A stretch of DNA of 46,812 nt from Robiginitalea sp. Its GTDB lineage: Bacteria > Bacteroidota > Bacteroidia > Flavobacteriales > Flavobacteriaceae. The stretch covers positions 1 to 46,812 of the forward strand of contig JAHECA010000028.1 of the NCBI GenBank assembly GCA_024642005.1, read 5' to 3'. The translations under genes were made by a program, and so were the position numbers. Every line of letters starts with the position of its first letter. Positions within the stretch are counted from its first letter, which is position 1. Of the stretch, positions 8,073 through 16,758 are shown piece after piece. The notes under the pieces are model-generated. The model saw nothing but the letters and a program-made list of their open reading frames with translations, was not told the DNA's origin and ran no database searches.

Positions 8073-8099
8073 TGACAAAAGTCATGAAATCAGACTTTT
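8073..8099. promoter_or_regulatory. Inverted repeats in the divergent hydrogenase promoter region
   Basis: Two overlapping dyads sit mid-way in the 139-bp gap between hypA and the small-subunit gene. One is TGAC-AAAA-GTCA (8073-8084), with the half-site spacing of CRP/FNR-family operators. The other is AAAAGTC-N9-GACTTTT (8077-8099). A TATTTTTA -7-like box for the plus arm lies just downstream at 8108-8115. This is a candidate operator controlling both arms; the regulator is not identified. Confidence 0.4.
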
Positions 8100-8107
8100 A
8101 TGATGGG

Positions 8108-8115
8108 TATTTTTA
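8108..8115 (+). promoter_or_regulatory. Possible -7 box for the hydrogenase structural operon
   Basis: TATTTTTA matches TAnnTTTG at seven of eight positions and lies 43 bases before the small-subunit ATG. There is no good TTG at -33, which would fit an activator-dependent promoter using the dyads immediately upstream. The call is tentative. Confidence 0.3.
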
Positions 8116-8158
8116 GGGATTATCGCGTAAATGCGACGTCTAATTAACTGACATTCAA

Positions 8159-9283
8159 ATGGCTTTCGAAAGAATCACCCAGGAAACCTACTACGAGAGT
8201 ATTATCCGTCAGGGATACTCCCGCAGGGACTTTATGAAGTTCGCCACCTATATCGCCGCGTATATGGGGCTGGAGACTTCCATGATCGGCCAGGTTGCCA
8301 AATCCCTGGAATCCACGTTCCGGATCCCGGTGATCTGGGAACACTACCAGGAATGCACCTGTTGCAGCGAATCCTTTATCCGCTCAGACCACCCCATTGT
8401 TTCAGACATTATCCTGGATAAGATTTCGCTGGACTACACCCTTACCCTAATGGCCGCCTCGGGCCACCAGGCCGAAGCAGCCAAGCATGCCACCATGGAG
8501 AAATACAAAGGCCAGTACATCCTCTGTGTGGAAGGATCAGTACCCCTGGGAGACGACGGTAATTACTGCTGCATTGCGGGCCGGTCTGCGAAAGACCTCC
8601 TGCTCGAAGCGGCAGAAGGGGCCAAGGCGATTATCGCCTGGGGCAGCTGCGCGTGCAACGGCTGCGTACAGGCCGCCTATCCAAACCCCACCGAGGCCAC
8701 GCCCATCCACAAGATCATCAAGAACAAACCCATCATCAAGGTCCCCGGCTGCCCGCCCATAGGGGAAGTAATGGCTGGTATTATCGTGCACCTGATCACC
8801 TTTGACCGCCTGCCCGAACTCGACAACCTGGGCCGGCCGAAGGCCTTTTACGCCAAACGGGTGCACGACAGCTGCTACCGCCGGCCCTATTACGACGCGG
8901 GGCTGTTTGCCGAGACCTTCGACGACCAGAACGCGAGGGAGGGTTACTGCCTTTACAAAGTAGGCTGCCGGGGGCCGATGACCTATAACTCCTGTGGTAC
9001 CATCAAATGGAACAACGGGGTGAGCTTCCCGATCCAGTCCGGACACGGATGCATTGGTTGCAGCGAAGAAGAATTCTGGGACAATGGCCCATTCTACGAA
9101 CGCCTGACAGGCCTGGCCGGCTTCGGTATCGAAAGCTCGGCAGACACTATCGGGAAAGTGGCTGCAGGTGTAGTTGCCGGTGGCCTGGCAGTGCATGCAA
9201 TAGCCGCCAACATGTCTAAACGGCGCGAACTCAAAGAGAGCATCCGCAGCGGTAAAGACACCGAAAAACACTTTACAGAATAG
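8159..9283 (+). CDS. hyaA: [NiFe]-hydrogenase small subunit, oxygen-tolerant type
   Basis: A 374-residue membrane-bound uptake hydrogenase small subunit. The Tat signal SRRDFMKF (21-28) exports the folded heterodimer. The proximal-cluster cysteines are C66, C69, C164 and C198. The two supernumerary cysteines of oxygen-tolerant enzymes are both present: C68 in ECTCCSES and C169 in the CACNGC segment. They correspond to Cys19 and Cys120 of Ralstonia HoxK, which form a [4Fe-3S] cluster. An additional C166 lies between. The distal cluster uses H236/C239/C264/C270; the medial [3Fe-4S] uses C279/C298/C301. A C-terminal helix (about 332-352) anchors it next to the cytochrome b. The sequence resembles HoxK closely in [13 protein letters not shown]. 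It is first gene of the plus arm. Confidence 0.96.
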   Translation: MAFERITQETYYESIIRQGYSRRDFMKFATYIAAYMGLETSMIGQVAKSLESTFRIPVIWEHYQECTCCSESFIRSDHPIVSDIILDKISLDYTLTLMAASGHQAEAAKHATMEKYKGQYILCVEGSVPLGDDGNYCCIAGRSAKDLLLEAAEGAKAIIAWGSCACNGCVQAAYPNPTEATPIHKIIKNKPIIKVPGCPPIGEVMAGIIVHLITFDRLPELDNLGRPKAFYAKRVHDSCYRRPYYDAGLFAETFDDQNAREGYCLYKVGCRGPMTYNSCGTIKWNNGVSFPIQSGHGCIGCSEEEFWDNGPFYERLTGLAGFGIESSADTIGKVAAGVVAGGLAVHAIAANMSKRRELKESIRSGKDTEKHFTE

Positions 9284-9308
9284 CCACCCACCATCAAAAT
9301 AGTGTACC

Positions 9309-11042
9309 ATGGCAAATCGAATCGTAGTCGACCCCATTACCCGGATAGAAGGGCACCTTCGCATCGAGGTGGAGGTTAACAATGGGAAAATCACGGAAGC
9401 CTATAGCTCAAGCCCTATGGTTAGGGGGCTTGAAAATATCGTCAAGGGGCGCGACCCCAGGGATGTATGGGCATTTGTACAAAGGGCATGCGGGGTGTGT
9501 ACCACCGTCCATGCCCTGGCATCGGTGCGTTCTGTGGAAGACGCACTCGGCATCAAGATCCCGCCAAATGCCGAACTGGTCCGCAACATTATGGAAGGAT
9601 CGCTGTACATGCACGACCACGTTGTGCATTTCTACCACCTGCATGCCCTTGACTGGGTAGATGTGGTAAACGCCCTGAAGGCCGACCCGGCTGAGACCTC
9701 GGCACTGGCCCAGAGCATTTCGTCCTGGCCAAAGAGTTCGCCGGGTTATTTCTCCGATATCAAAAAACGGATTACCCGCTTCGTGGAAAGCGGGCAGCTG
9801 GGCATATTTGCGAACGGCTACTGGGGCCACCCGCAGATGAAACTGCCGCCCGCAGTAAACCTGCTGGCCGTTGCACACTACCTGGAAGCCCTGGAATGGC
9901 AGAAGGAAATCGTAAAAGTTCATACCATTTTCGGGGGCAAGAACCCGCACCCCAACTACCTGGTGGGCGGCATGGCCTGCGCCATCAACCCGGAAAGCCC
10001 GGGCGGCCTCAATGCCGAAAGGCTGGCCTATGTGGGCCGCCTGATCAAGGAAGGGCAGCAGTTTGTGGAACAGGTATACCTGCCCGACCTGCTGGCCATC
10101 GCCTCGTTCTACAAAGATTGGGGCGCCATCGGCAAAGGCTTCGGCAACTACATGAGCTATGGCGACTTCCCGACCAACGGCTATGCCGATGTGTCGAGCT
10201 TTAAATTCCCGCAGGGCATTATCCTGGACCGCGACCTCAGCAAGGTATACGACGTAGACCACCGCAACGAGGATATCGAAGAATTCGTGAACAACTCCTG
10301 GTACGAAGACTATGCGGAAGGACGCGAGGCCGGCAGACACCCCTGGGACGGCGAAACGAACATCAAATATACCGGCCCCAAACCGCCGTATGAGTCGCTC
10401 GATGTCAGCCAGCCGTACAGTTTTATCAAAACGCCGCGCTGGCAGGGCAAGCCCATGGAAGTTGGCCCGCTGGCCCGCCTGTTGGTGGGCTACGCCCGCG
10501 GCAATGCCGAAATACAGGAGCTGGTGAATGGCGCCCTCGCCAAACTGGAAGTCCCGGTAGACGCCTTGTTTTCTACCCTCGGACGGACTGCAGCCCGTGG
10601 CCTGGAAACCCAGTTGGTGGCCGGTTGGACACAGGAATTCTACGCCAGCCTGCTGCAGAACATCAAAAACGGCGATATCCGCATGGCCAATACCGAGCTC
10701 TGGGAACCGGCTTCCTGGCCGGCCGAAGCCAAAGGGGTTGGTTTCAGCGAAGCACCCCGGGGGTCTCTGGCCCACTGGATCCGTATCGCAGATGGGAAAA
10801 CGGCTAATTACCAGCTGGTGGTTCCCTCTACCTGGAACGCCTCCCCACGCGACCCGAAAGGGCAGCGTTCGGCCTACGAATCGACCTTGCTCGACACCCC
10901 GGTGGCCGATCCGGAACTCCCGTTGGAGATTATTCGCACCATCCACTCCTTCGACCCCTGCCTCGCCTGCGCCGTACACCTGTACGACGAGCATGGCAGG
11001 CATTTGTCTCAGGTAAGCAACCTGTCTAGCTGCGATATCTAA
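9309..11042 (+). CDS. hyaB: [NiFe]-hydrogenase large (catalytic) subunit
   Basis: A 577-residue catalytic subunit holding the NiFe(CN)2CO site. The L1 motif RACGVCT gives C61 and C64. The L2 motif DPCLACAVH near the C-terminus gives C551 and C554. The tail after His557 (20 residues, ending LSSCDI) should be removed by the HyaD-type protease after nickel insertion. No signal peptide: it is exported with the Tat-bearing small subunit. It oxidises H2 on the periplasmic side and passes electrons through the small subunit's clusters to the cytochrome b encoded 12 bases downstream. It begins 25 bases after the small-subunit stop. Odd detail: the cleaved tail itself contains a Cys (575). Confidence 0.96.
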   Translation: MANRIVVDPITRIEGHLRIEVEVNNGKITEAYSSSPMVRGLENIVKGRDPRDVWAFVQRACGVCTTVHALASVRSVEDALGIKIPPNAELVRNIMEGSLYMHDHVVHFYHLHALDWVDVVNALKADPAETSALAQSISSWPKSSPGYFSDIKKRITRFVESGQLGIFANGYWGHPQMKLPPAVNLLAVAHYLEALEWQKEIVKVHTIFGGKNPHPNYLVGGMACAINPESPGGLNAERLAYVGRLIKEGQQFVEQVYLPDLLAIASFYKDWGAIGKGFGNYMSYGDFPTNGYADVSSFKFPQGIILDRDLSKVYDVDHRNEDIEEFVNNSWYEDYAEGREAGRHPWDGETNIKYTGPKPPYESLDVSQPYSFIKTPRWQGKPMEVGPLARLLVGYARGNAEIQELVNGALAKLEVPVDALFSTLGRTAARGLETQLVAGWTQEFYASLLQNIKNGDIRMANTELWEPASWPAEAKGVGFSEAPRGSLAHWIRIADGKTANYQLVVPSTWNASPRDPKGQRSAYESTLLDTPVADPELPLEIIRTIHSFDPCLACAVHLYDEHGRHLSQVSNLSSCDI

Positions 11043-11054
11043 AACCCGGCAACC

Positions 11055-11810
11055 ATGACATCCAAGAATTATAAACGCATCTATGTCTGGGAACTCCCGG
11101 TACGGATTTTCCATTGGATCAACGTGCTGTGCATTACCGTGCTGGCCGCAACCGGCTTTATTATCGCCGACCCGCCGGCCCTGCTTTCCAACCGGGAGGC
11201 GAGTGAGACCTTTCTGTTCGGCACTGTGCGCTTTATCCACTTTGCAGCGGCCTATATCTTTTTCTTCAACATGATTTTGCGCCTTTACTGGGCCTTTACG
11301 GGGAACCGCTTTGCCAACTGGCGGGCATTTTTGCCCTTCAGCCGGAAAATGCGAAAGAACTTCTGGCATGTGCTCAAAATCGACATCCTGCTGCAGAATG
11401 AAAAGATACACGACGTGAAGAATGTGAGCGTGGGCCACAATTCTGTGGCGGCCCTCTCCTACCTGGCCTTGTTTATTCTGGCCCTGGTGCAGGTTTTTAC
11501 AGGGTTCGGGCTCTACTCCGCGAATACCGGCTGGTGGCTGCCCAAGCTGTTTACATGGGTGGTGCCGCTAATGGGAGGTGATTTTATTGTCAGGACCATC
11601 CACCATGCGGCCACCTGGGGCTTTATCCTCTTTACCCTGATCCACGTATACCTGGTCTTCTACCACGACTGGCTCGAAGGGCGGGGCGAAGTTTCGTCCA
11701 TGTTCGGTGGGTATAAATTTGTACGTGAAGAACGCATTGCCAAGGAAGATATCATAGAACTCAAACCAACCCAATCAGCCGGAAAGCCGGCCGCCGAAAC
11801 GGCCGGCTGA
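11055..11810 (+). CDS. hyaC: Hydrogenase b-type cytochrome subunit
   Basis: A 251-residue integral membrane cytochrome of the Ni/Fe-hydrogenase b-type family. Four membrane segments are visible, with His ligand candidates in FHWINVLC (segment 1), RFIHFAAAY (segment 2) and HHAATWGFILFTLIHVYLVFYHDW (last). It anchors the hydrogenase and transfers electrons to (mena)quinone. Length is ordinary for HyaC/HoxZ. The C-terminus ends in an Ala/Gly-rich cytoplasmic tail. It is in operon with the two structural subunits. Confidence 0.94.
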   Translation: MTSKNYKRIYVWELPVRIFHWINVLCITVLAATGFIIADPPALLSNREASETFLFGTVRFIHFAAAYIFFFNMILRLYWAFTGNRFANWRAFLPFSRKMRKNFWHVLKIDILLQNEKIHDVKNVSVGHNSVAALSYLALFILALVQVFTGFGLYSANTGWWLPKLFTWVVPLMGGDFIVRTIHHAATWGFILFTLIHVYLVFYHDWLEGRGEVSSMFGGYKFVREERIAKEDIIELKPTQSAGKPAAETAG

Positions 11811-11838
11811 TCTGACTGCAAACCGCAAAGACAAGCTT

Positions 11839-12393
11839 ATGCAATCAGCCAGTACACCCACCCCTCAGGCGGTAAGCAGCGATGCCTTTTATTTTGAGAA
11901 GGACAAATCTGGCAGCATATTAGTAATGGGGGTCGGAAACTACCTGATGGGCGACGAAGGGGTTGGGGTTCGGGTCATCGAAGAAATGGCCCGCAGACCT
12001 TTGCCCGAATACCTCGACCTGCTCGATGGCGGTACCGGGGGGTTCCTGCTGCTCGACCGTTTTCAGGCCTACGGCACGGTGGTGTTTGTCGATGCCACCA
12101 TGGACGGGGCGCCACCCGGCACCCTGAAAATCATGCGGCCCCGCTTTGCGAGTGATTTCCCGACCGCCCTCAGTGTGCACGACCTGGGCCTCAAAGACAT
12201 GATTGAAGCGGTATACCTGCTCGACCATAAACCCGATTTATACCTGCTCACGATCTCTATTGGCGGCATCGACCCGATGAGCGTAGACCTGTCAAAGGCC
12301 GTGGCGGCGGCTGTGCCGCGGGCTGCCGGGCGCCTGCTGGAATTGGGCAGGGTATTGCACCTTGAAAACACACGCCTTGGCGGGGACGTATAA
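11839..12393 (+). CDS. hyaD: Hydrogenase maturation protease (HyaD/HupD, M52)
   Basis: A 184-residue endopeptidase that trims the C-terminal tail of the large subunit. The family motif GVGNYLMGDEGVGVRV supplies the nickel-sensing Glu of DEG. DGGTGGF and VDATMDGAPPG contain the conserved Asp region, and SVHDLGLKD supplies the His. The N-terminal 25 residues are a poorly conserved extension, so a later start is possible. The 3' end overlaps the start of hypF by 32 bases, indicating co-translation. Confidence 0.93.
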   Translation: MQSASTPTPQAVSSDAFYFEKDKSGSILVMGVGNYLMGDEGVGVRVIEEMARRPLPEYLDLLDGGTGGFLLLDRFQAYGTVVFVDATMDGAPPGTLKIMRPRFASDFPTALSVHDLGLKDMIEAVYLLDHKPDLYLLTISIGGIDPMSVDLSKAVAAAVPRAAGRLLELGRVLHLENTRLGGDV

Positions 12394-14644
12394 AATCACC
12401 CTGCAGGGACGCGTCCAGGGGGTGGGCTTCAGGCCTTTCGTCTACCGGGAGGCCCTGCGCCACGGCATCCGCGGCAGCGTTTCCAACAATGAGGAAGGGG
12501 TGATTATCTGTGCCAGCGGACCCGAGACTAACGTGCAGGCATTTTACCGCTGCCTGGTGGAGGAGCCCCCTGCCATCGCCCGGGTGATGAGCCATTCCTT
12601 ATCCCCATTGCCTTTCGAAAATCCTCCTGATTTTCGTATTGTCCCGTCTGAAACCAACAGCCGGCTGAACCTGCAGCTCACTCCCGATTTTGCGCTGTGC
12701 GAGCGGTGTGCCTCCGAAATAAGCGACCCGAAAAACCGGCGTCACGGCTATCCGTTTACCAGCTGCGTGAACTGCGGGCCACGGTGGTCGATCACGGATA
12801 CCTTTCCCTTTGAACGCGAACACACCCGCATGGATACCTTCCCCATGTGCCCAAAGTGCGTTCAGGAATACACTGCCCCCACCGACCGGAGGTTCCACTC
12901 CCAGACCAACAGCTGCAACGCATGCGGCATCCGCTACTGGCTCAGCGATACAAGGGGTAAACCCCTGGGCCTGACAGGGGAAGCTATTTTCGAAAAGCTG
13001 GCACTGGCGTTGGAACAAGGCCAGATATTGGCCCTGAAGAACAGCACCGGCTACCTGCTTTGCTGCGATGCCCGGCAGGGGTCGGCCGTGCAGGAGCTGC
13101 GCAGGCGTAAAAAGCGTCCTGGGAAGCCTTTTGCCGTTCTGTACCCCTCCCTGGAAGTGTTGCATGCCGACCTGGAGGTATCTCCCGAAGCAGCCCAGGC
13201 CCTGAGGTCGCCCGAACGGCCCATTGTCTTGCTGCCCTCGGGCAGGTATCGGGGGGAGGCCTGCCTGGAAGACATTGCCCCAAACCTCGACCAGCTTGGG
13301 GTCATGCTCCCCTATACCGGCGTACTGGCCCTGCTGGCCCGGGCCTTTCCGCACCCGGTTATCGCCACCAGTGGCAACCTGCACGGCTCGCCCATCTGCT
13401 ATGCTGAGGCCGATGCCCTGGAAAAACTGGGTATGGTGGCCGACCTGTTTTTCCACCACAACCTTGAGATCAGTCAATCACAAGACGATTCAGTGGTCCG
13501 CTTTACCGAACCGGATGGGGTTCGTATTGTGCTGCGCCGCTCCCGGGGGATGGCTCCCAATTTCGGGCAACCTGCAGCCCGCGGGGCCGGGTCGCGCCTG
13601 CTGGCCCTGGGCGCGCACCTGAAAAGCAGTGTCGCCTTTGTGCCGAATGACTTCCTGTACCTTAGCCAGTATCTCGGAAATCTGGACCATTTTGAGGTGT
13701 ATGAAAGATTCACCCAGATGGCCTCGGGGGTTACCCGGCTGTTCGACACCCCCGCAGCGGCCGTGCTGGTAGACGCTCATCCGGGCTACCAGAGCACCCT
13801 GTACGGGAAGGCCCTGGCAAAGGAAGGAGGTATCCCCTGCCACTCTATTCAGCACCACAAGGCGCATTTCGCAGCGGTGCTGGGCGAGAACGGCCTGCTG
13901 GAATCGACAGCACCCGTTTTGGGGGTAATCTGGGACGGCACCGGCTACGGGGACGACGGTCAGGTTTGGGGCGGGGAGTTTTTTGGATTTGAGCGTGGCC
14001 GCATTACCCGGGAAGGCCACCTGGACAACTACGACTGGCTTGCGGGCGACAAAATGGCGCGGGAACCCCGCCTATCCCTGCTTGCCCTGGCACAACCGCA
14101 TTGGGAAGAGGTGCAGTCTAAATTTAGCGGGCAGGAGTGGCAGGTTTACGCACAACTGAAGTCTGCCGGAAGGCTCAAGACTTCTTCCATGGGGCGCCTA
14201 TTCGACGCGGTGGCTTCGCTTCTGGGACTTTGCGATTTAAATACGTTTGAAGGGGAGGCTGCCATGCGGCTGGAGGCACAATGCCTCAACGACACCACCA
14301 GCGCCCCGACCTGTTACACCTGCCTGGATAAAGCAGGGAATATTCCGGCCCGCGCCCTGTTGGCCCGAATCAGGGCCGAGGCCAACACAGGTGTTGCCAT
14401 CCCGCACATTATCCGTAATTTTATGTATACCCTTGCCCGGCTGGTAATCGAGAAGGCCGAGACAGGCGGGTACCGGAAAATTGCCTTTAGCGGGGGCGTT
14501 TTCCAGAATGCACGCCTGGTCGAAATGCTCCGGGAGACCGGAGGCGTATCATACGATCTTTATTTTCACCGGGAACTGAGCCCGAACGACGAGAACATAG
14601 CCTACGGGCAGCTCATGTACCACCTCCATTGCCAAAAACCATGA
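12362..14644 (+). CDS. hypF: Carbamoyltransferase HypF
   Basis: A 760-residue HypF, which makes the cyanide ligands of the active-site iron together with HypE. The domains run in the usual order. First an acylphosphatase domain (GRVQGVGFRPFVYREA, residues about 15-30). Then paired zinc fingers with CX2C pairs between about 115 and 190, a YrdC-like domain (ALKNSTGYLLCCDA, PFAVLYPS), and a C-terminal Kae1-like domain with HHKAH and FSGGVFQNARL. The start is TTG at 12362 inside hyaD: no in-frame ATG or GTG lies between it and the acylphosphatase motif, so a TTG start seems real. The stop TGA overlaps the hypD ATG (ATGA). Confidence 0.95.
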   Translation: MKTHALAGTYKITLQGRVQGVGFRPFVYREALRHGIRGSVSNNEEGVIICASGPETNVQAFYRCLVEEPPAIARVMSHSLSPLPFENPPDFRIVPSETNSRLNLQLTPDFALCERCASEISDPKNRRHGYPFTSCVNCGPRWSITDTFPFEREHTRMDTFPMCPKCVQEYTAPTDRRFHSQTNSCNACGIRYWLSDTRGKPLGLTGEAIFEKLALALEQGQILALKNSTGYLLCCDARQGSAVQELRRRKKRPGKPFAVLYPSLEVLHADLEVSPEAAQALRSPERPIVLLPSGRYRGEACLEDIAPNLDQLGVMLPYTGVLALLARAFPHPVIATSGNLHGSPICYAEADALEKLGMVADLFFHHNLEISQSQDDSVVRFTEPDGVRIVLRRSRGMAPNFGQPAARGAGSRLLALGAHLKSSVAFVPNDFLYLSQYLGNLDHFEVYERFTQMASGVTRLFDTPAAAVLVDAHPGYQSTLYGKALAKEGGIPCHSIQHHKAHFAAVLGENGLLESTAPVLGVIWDGTGYGDDGQVWGGEFFGFERGRITREGHLDNYDWLAGDKMAREPRLSLLALAQPHWEEVQSKFSGQEWQVYAQLKSAGRLKTSSMGRLFDAVASLLGLCDLNTFEGEAAMRLEAQCLNDTTSAPTCYTCLDKAGNIPARALLARIRAEANTGVAIPHIIRNFMYTLARLVIEKAETGGYRKIAFSGGVFQNARLVEMLRETGGVSYDLYFHRELSPNDENIAYGQLMYHLHCQKP

Positions 14645-15726
14645 AACACCTGAGTGAATACCGCGATCTCGAAGCCACCCGCCAGGTAATCGGCCTGATC
14701 GAAAAATCGGCCACCCGCCCCTGGAAGATCATGGAAATCTGCGGGGGTCAGACGCACAGCCTGGTGCGGAACGGCATCCTGGAACTCTTACCCGAGAACA
14801 TCCAGATGATACACGGCCCGGGCTGCCCGGTTTGCGTAACCCCTGTAGAACTCATAGACCGGGCAGTTGCCCTGATGGAGCGCGGGGCCGTGCTGTGCTC
14901 GTTCGGCGACATGATTCGCGTACCCGGCAGCCGGGGCAGCCTGCTCGAGGCCAAATCGCGGGGGGGCGACCTGCGGGTGCTCTATTCCCCCCTGGAAGCC
15001 GTGAAAATCGCCCGTACCAATCCGGATCGGGAGGTGGTATTCTTTGCCGTGGGCTTCGAAACCACAGCCCCGGCCAATGCACTCTCGGTTCTGCAGGCCA
15101 GGAAAGAAAGCCTGAGCAATTACTCCATTTTGGTTTCGCATGTGCTGGTACCCCCGGCCATGGAAGGCATCCTGGACGACCCCTTTTGCGCCATTGACGC
15201 CTTCCTGGGGGCCGGCCACGTCTGTGCCATCATGGGCTACTGGCAGTACCACCCCATTGCCGAGCGATTCAAAGTGCCCATTGTGGTTACCGGGTTTGAG
15301 CCCCTTGACCTGGTTCAGGGCATTTACCGGGCAGTTTTGCAACTGGAAAAAGGCGAGCACCGGGTAGAAAACCAGTACGCACGGGCCGTAACCGAAGCAG
15401 GGAACCAGGCCGCCCAACAGGTAATCGCCGATGTATTTGAGGTTGCCGACCGCAACTGGAGGGGTATCGGGAAGATCCCCGCCAGCGGTTATGCCCTGAG
15501 CAACAGGTACCGGGCCTTCGATGCTGAACACAAATTTGACCTGGCCGGGGAGCCGGGCACGCCCGAGACCGGCTGCATGGCCGGCGCCATATTGAAAGGG
15601 CAGCAGAAACCCCGGGAATGCCCACATTTTGCAACTACCTGTAACCCCAGGAACCCCCTGGGCGCGCCTATGGTCTCTTCGGAAGGAGCCTGTGCCGCCT
15701 ACTACCATTTTGCCCATAACCCCTAA
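14641..15726 (+). CDS. hypD: Hydrogenase formation protein HypD
   Basis: A 361-residue HypD, the [4Fe-4S] scaffold that builds Fe(CN)2CO with HypC. Conserved motifs are EICGGQTHS, GPGCPVCVTP, FETTAPANA, TGFEPLDLVQGIY and the C-terminal Cys set (C in ETGCMAGAI, ECPHFATTC) that binds the cluster. I chose ATG 14641, which overlaps the hypF stop in ATGA and gives the normal MKHLSEYRD start, over the TTG at 14629. Confidence 0.96.
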   Translation: MKHLSEYRDLEATRQVIGLIEKSATRPWKIMEICGGQTHSLVRNGILELLPENIQMIHGPGCPVCVTPVELIDRAVALMERGAVLCSFGDMIRVPGSRGSLLEAKSRGGDLRVLYSPLEAVKIARTNPDREVVFFAVGFETTAPANALSVLQARKESLSNYSILVSHVLVPPAMEGILDDPFCAIDAFLGAGHVCAIMGYWQYHPIAERFKVPIVVTGFEPLDLVQGIYRAVLQLEKGEHRVENQYARAVTEAGNQAAQQVIADVFEVADRNWRGIGKIPASGYALSNRYRAFDAEHKFDLAGEPGTPETGCMAGAILKGQQKPRECPHFATTCNPRNPLGAPMVSSEGACAAYYHFAHNP

Positions 15727-15735
15727 GACAACCCT

Positions 15736-16758
15736 ATGCAAAAACCCGCCTTTCCCGAAACCATCCAACTTGGCCACGGCAGCGGGGGCATCATGACCCG
15801 CGAACTGCTCGACCAGATTGTCTTCAGCACCTTCAGCAACCCTTTCCTCGACCGCAAGCACGACGGTTCGGTGCTGCCCACTGACGGCCCTGTGGCCATA
15901 TCGACCGACAGCTTCGTGGTTTCTCCCATCTTCTTCCAGGGGGGCGATATTGGCGACCTGGCCGTGAACGGCACCGTAAACGACGTGGCCATGTGCGGCG
16001 CCCGGCCCGAATACCTGAGCCTCAGTTTTATTCTGGAGGAAGGCCTGCCGACCGCCGATTTCATCCGCATCGCCCAATCGGTGCGCAATGCAGCCGAGGC
16101 TGCGGGTGTACTGATCGTGACTGGCGACACCAAGGTGGTCGAAAGGGGCAAGGGCGACAAAATCTTCATCAACACCACCGGGATCGGGCGGGTGCATCCC
16201 AGGGCCGACATAGCCCTGTCTAATGTGCGCGCAGGCGATCGCCTGTTATTGAGCGGGCCGTTGGCCGCCCACGGGATGGCCATCTTATCAAAGCGCGAGG
16301 GGCTGCAGTTCGAATCGGAGATCAGCAGCGACACGGCATGCCTCAACCATATGGTCCTTGAGCTGCTGGATTGTTTCGGAAGCCAGATTCACCTGCTTCG
16401 CGACCCCACCCGGGGTGGGTTGGCGAGCGTGTGTTCCGAAATTGCACAAGACAGCAAATTGGGCATCGAACTCTGGGAAACGGCCCTCCCGGTAGATGCT
16501 CAGGTGGCAGCCGCCTGTGAAATCCTGGGGATGGACCCGCTCTATGTAGCCAACGAAGGGGTTTGCTGCGCACTGGTGGCCCCGGAGATCGAAACGGCGG
16601 CCCTTGAAATCATGCGCCGCCACCCAACCGGCAGCCGGGCCGTATGCGTGGGTTCGGTACAAAACGCCCATCAGGGCAAGGTAATCATGAAAAGTTCGGT
16701 TGGCGGCAACCGGATAGTTACCCCCCTGCTGGGAGAGCAGCTGCCGCGAATCTGCTAG
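15736..16758 (+). CDS. hypE: Hydrogenase expression/formation protein HypE
   Basis: A 340-residue AIR-synthase-related enzyme that dehydrates the HypF-made thiocarboxamide to thiocyanate on its own C-terminal Cys. The N-terminal GHGSGG, the ATP-binding STDSFVV and GDIGDLAVNGTVND, RDPTRGGLA, and the terminal PRIC with Cys340 are all present, so it is intact and the expected length. It starts nine bases after hypD. Its stop codon overlaps the stop of the opposite-strand permease gene in a shared CTAG, leaving no room for a terminator. Confidence 0.96.
   Translation: MQKPAFPETIQLGHGSGGIMTRELLDQIVFSTFSNPFLDRKHDGSVLPTDGPVAISTDSFVVSPIFFQGGDIGDLAVNGTVNDVAMCGARPEYLSLSFILEEGLPTADFIRIAQSVRNAAEAAGVLIVTGDTKVVERGKGDKIFINTTGIGRVHPRADIALSNVRAGDRLLLSGPLAAHGMAILSKREGLQFESEISSDTACLNHMVLELLDCFGSQIHLLRDPTRGGLASVCSEIAQDSKLGIELWETALPVDAQVAAACEILGMDPLYVANEGVCCALVAPEIETAALEIMRRHPTGSRAVCVGSVQNAHQGKVIMKSSVGGNRIVTPLLGEQLPRIC

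Noticed and set aside
9408-11438. 676-residue minus-strand frame opposite the hydrogenase large subunit
   Set aside because: It lies antisense to an unmistakable hydrogenase gene and has no recognisable motif.
14788-16197. 469-residue minus-strand frame opposite hypD and hypE
   Set aside because: Antisense to conserved, motif-complete hyp genes; no domain seen.
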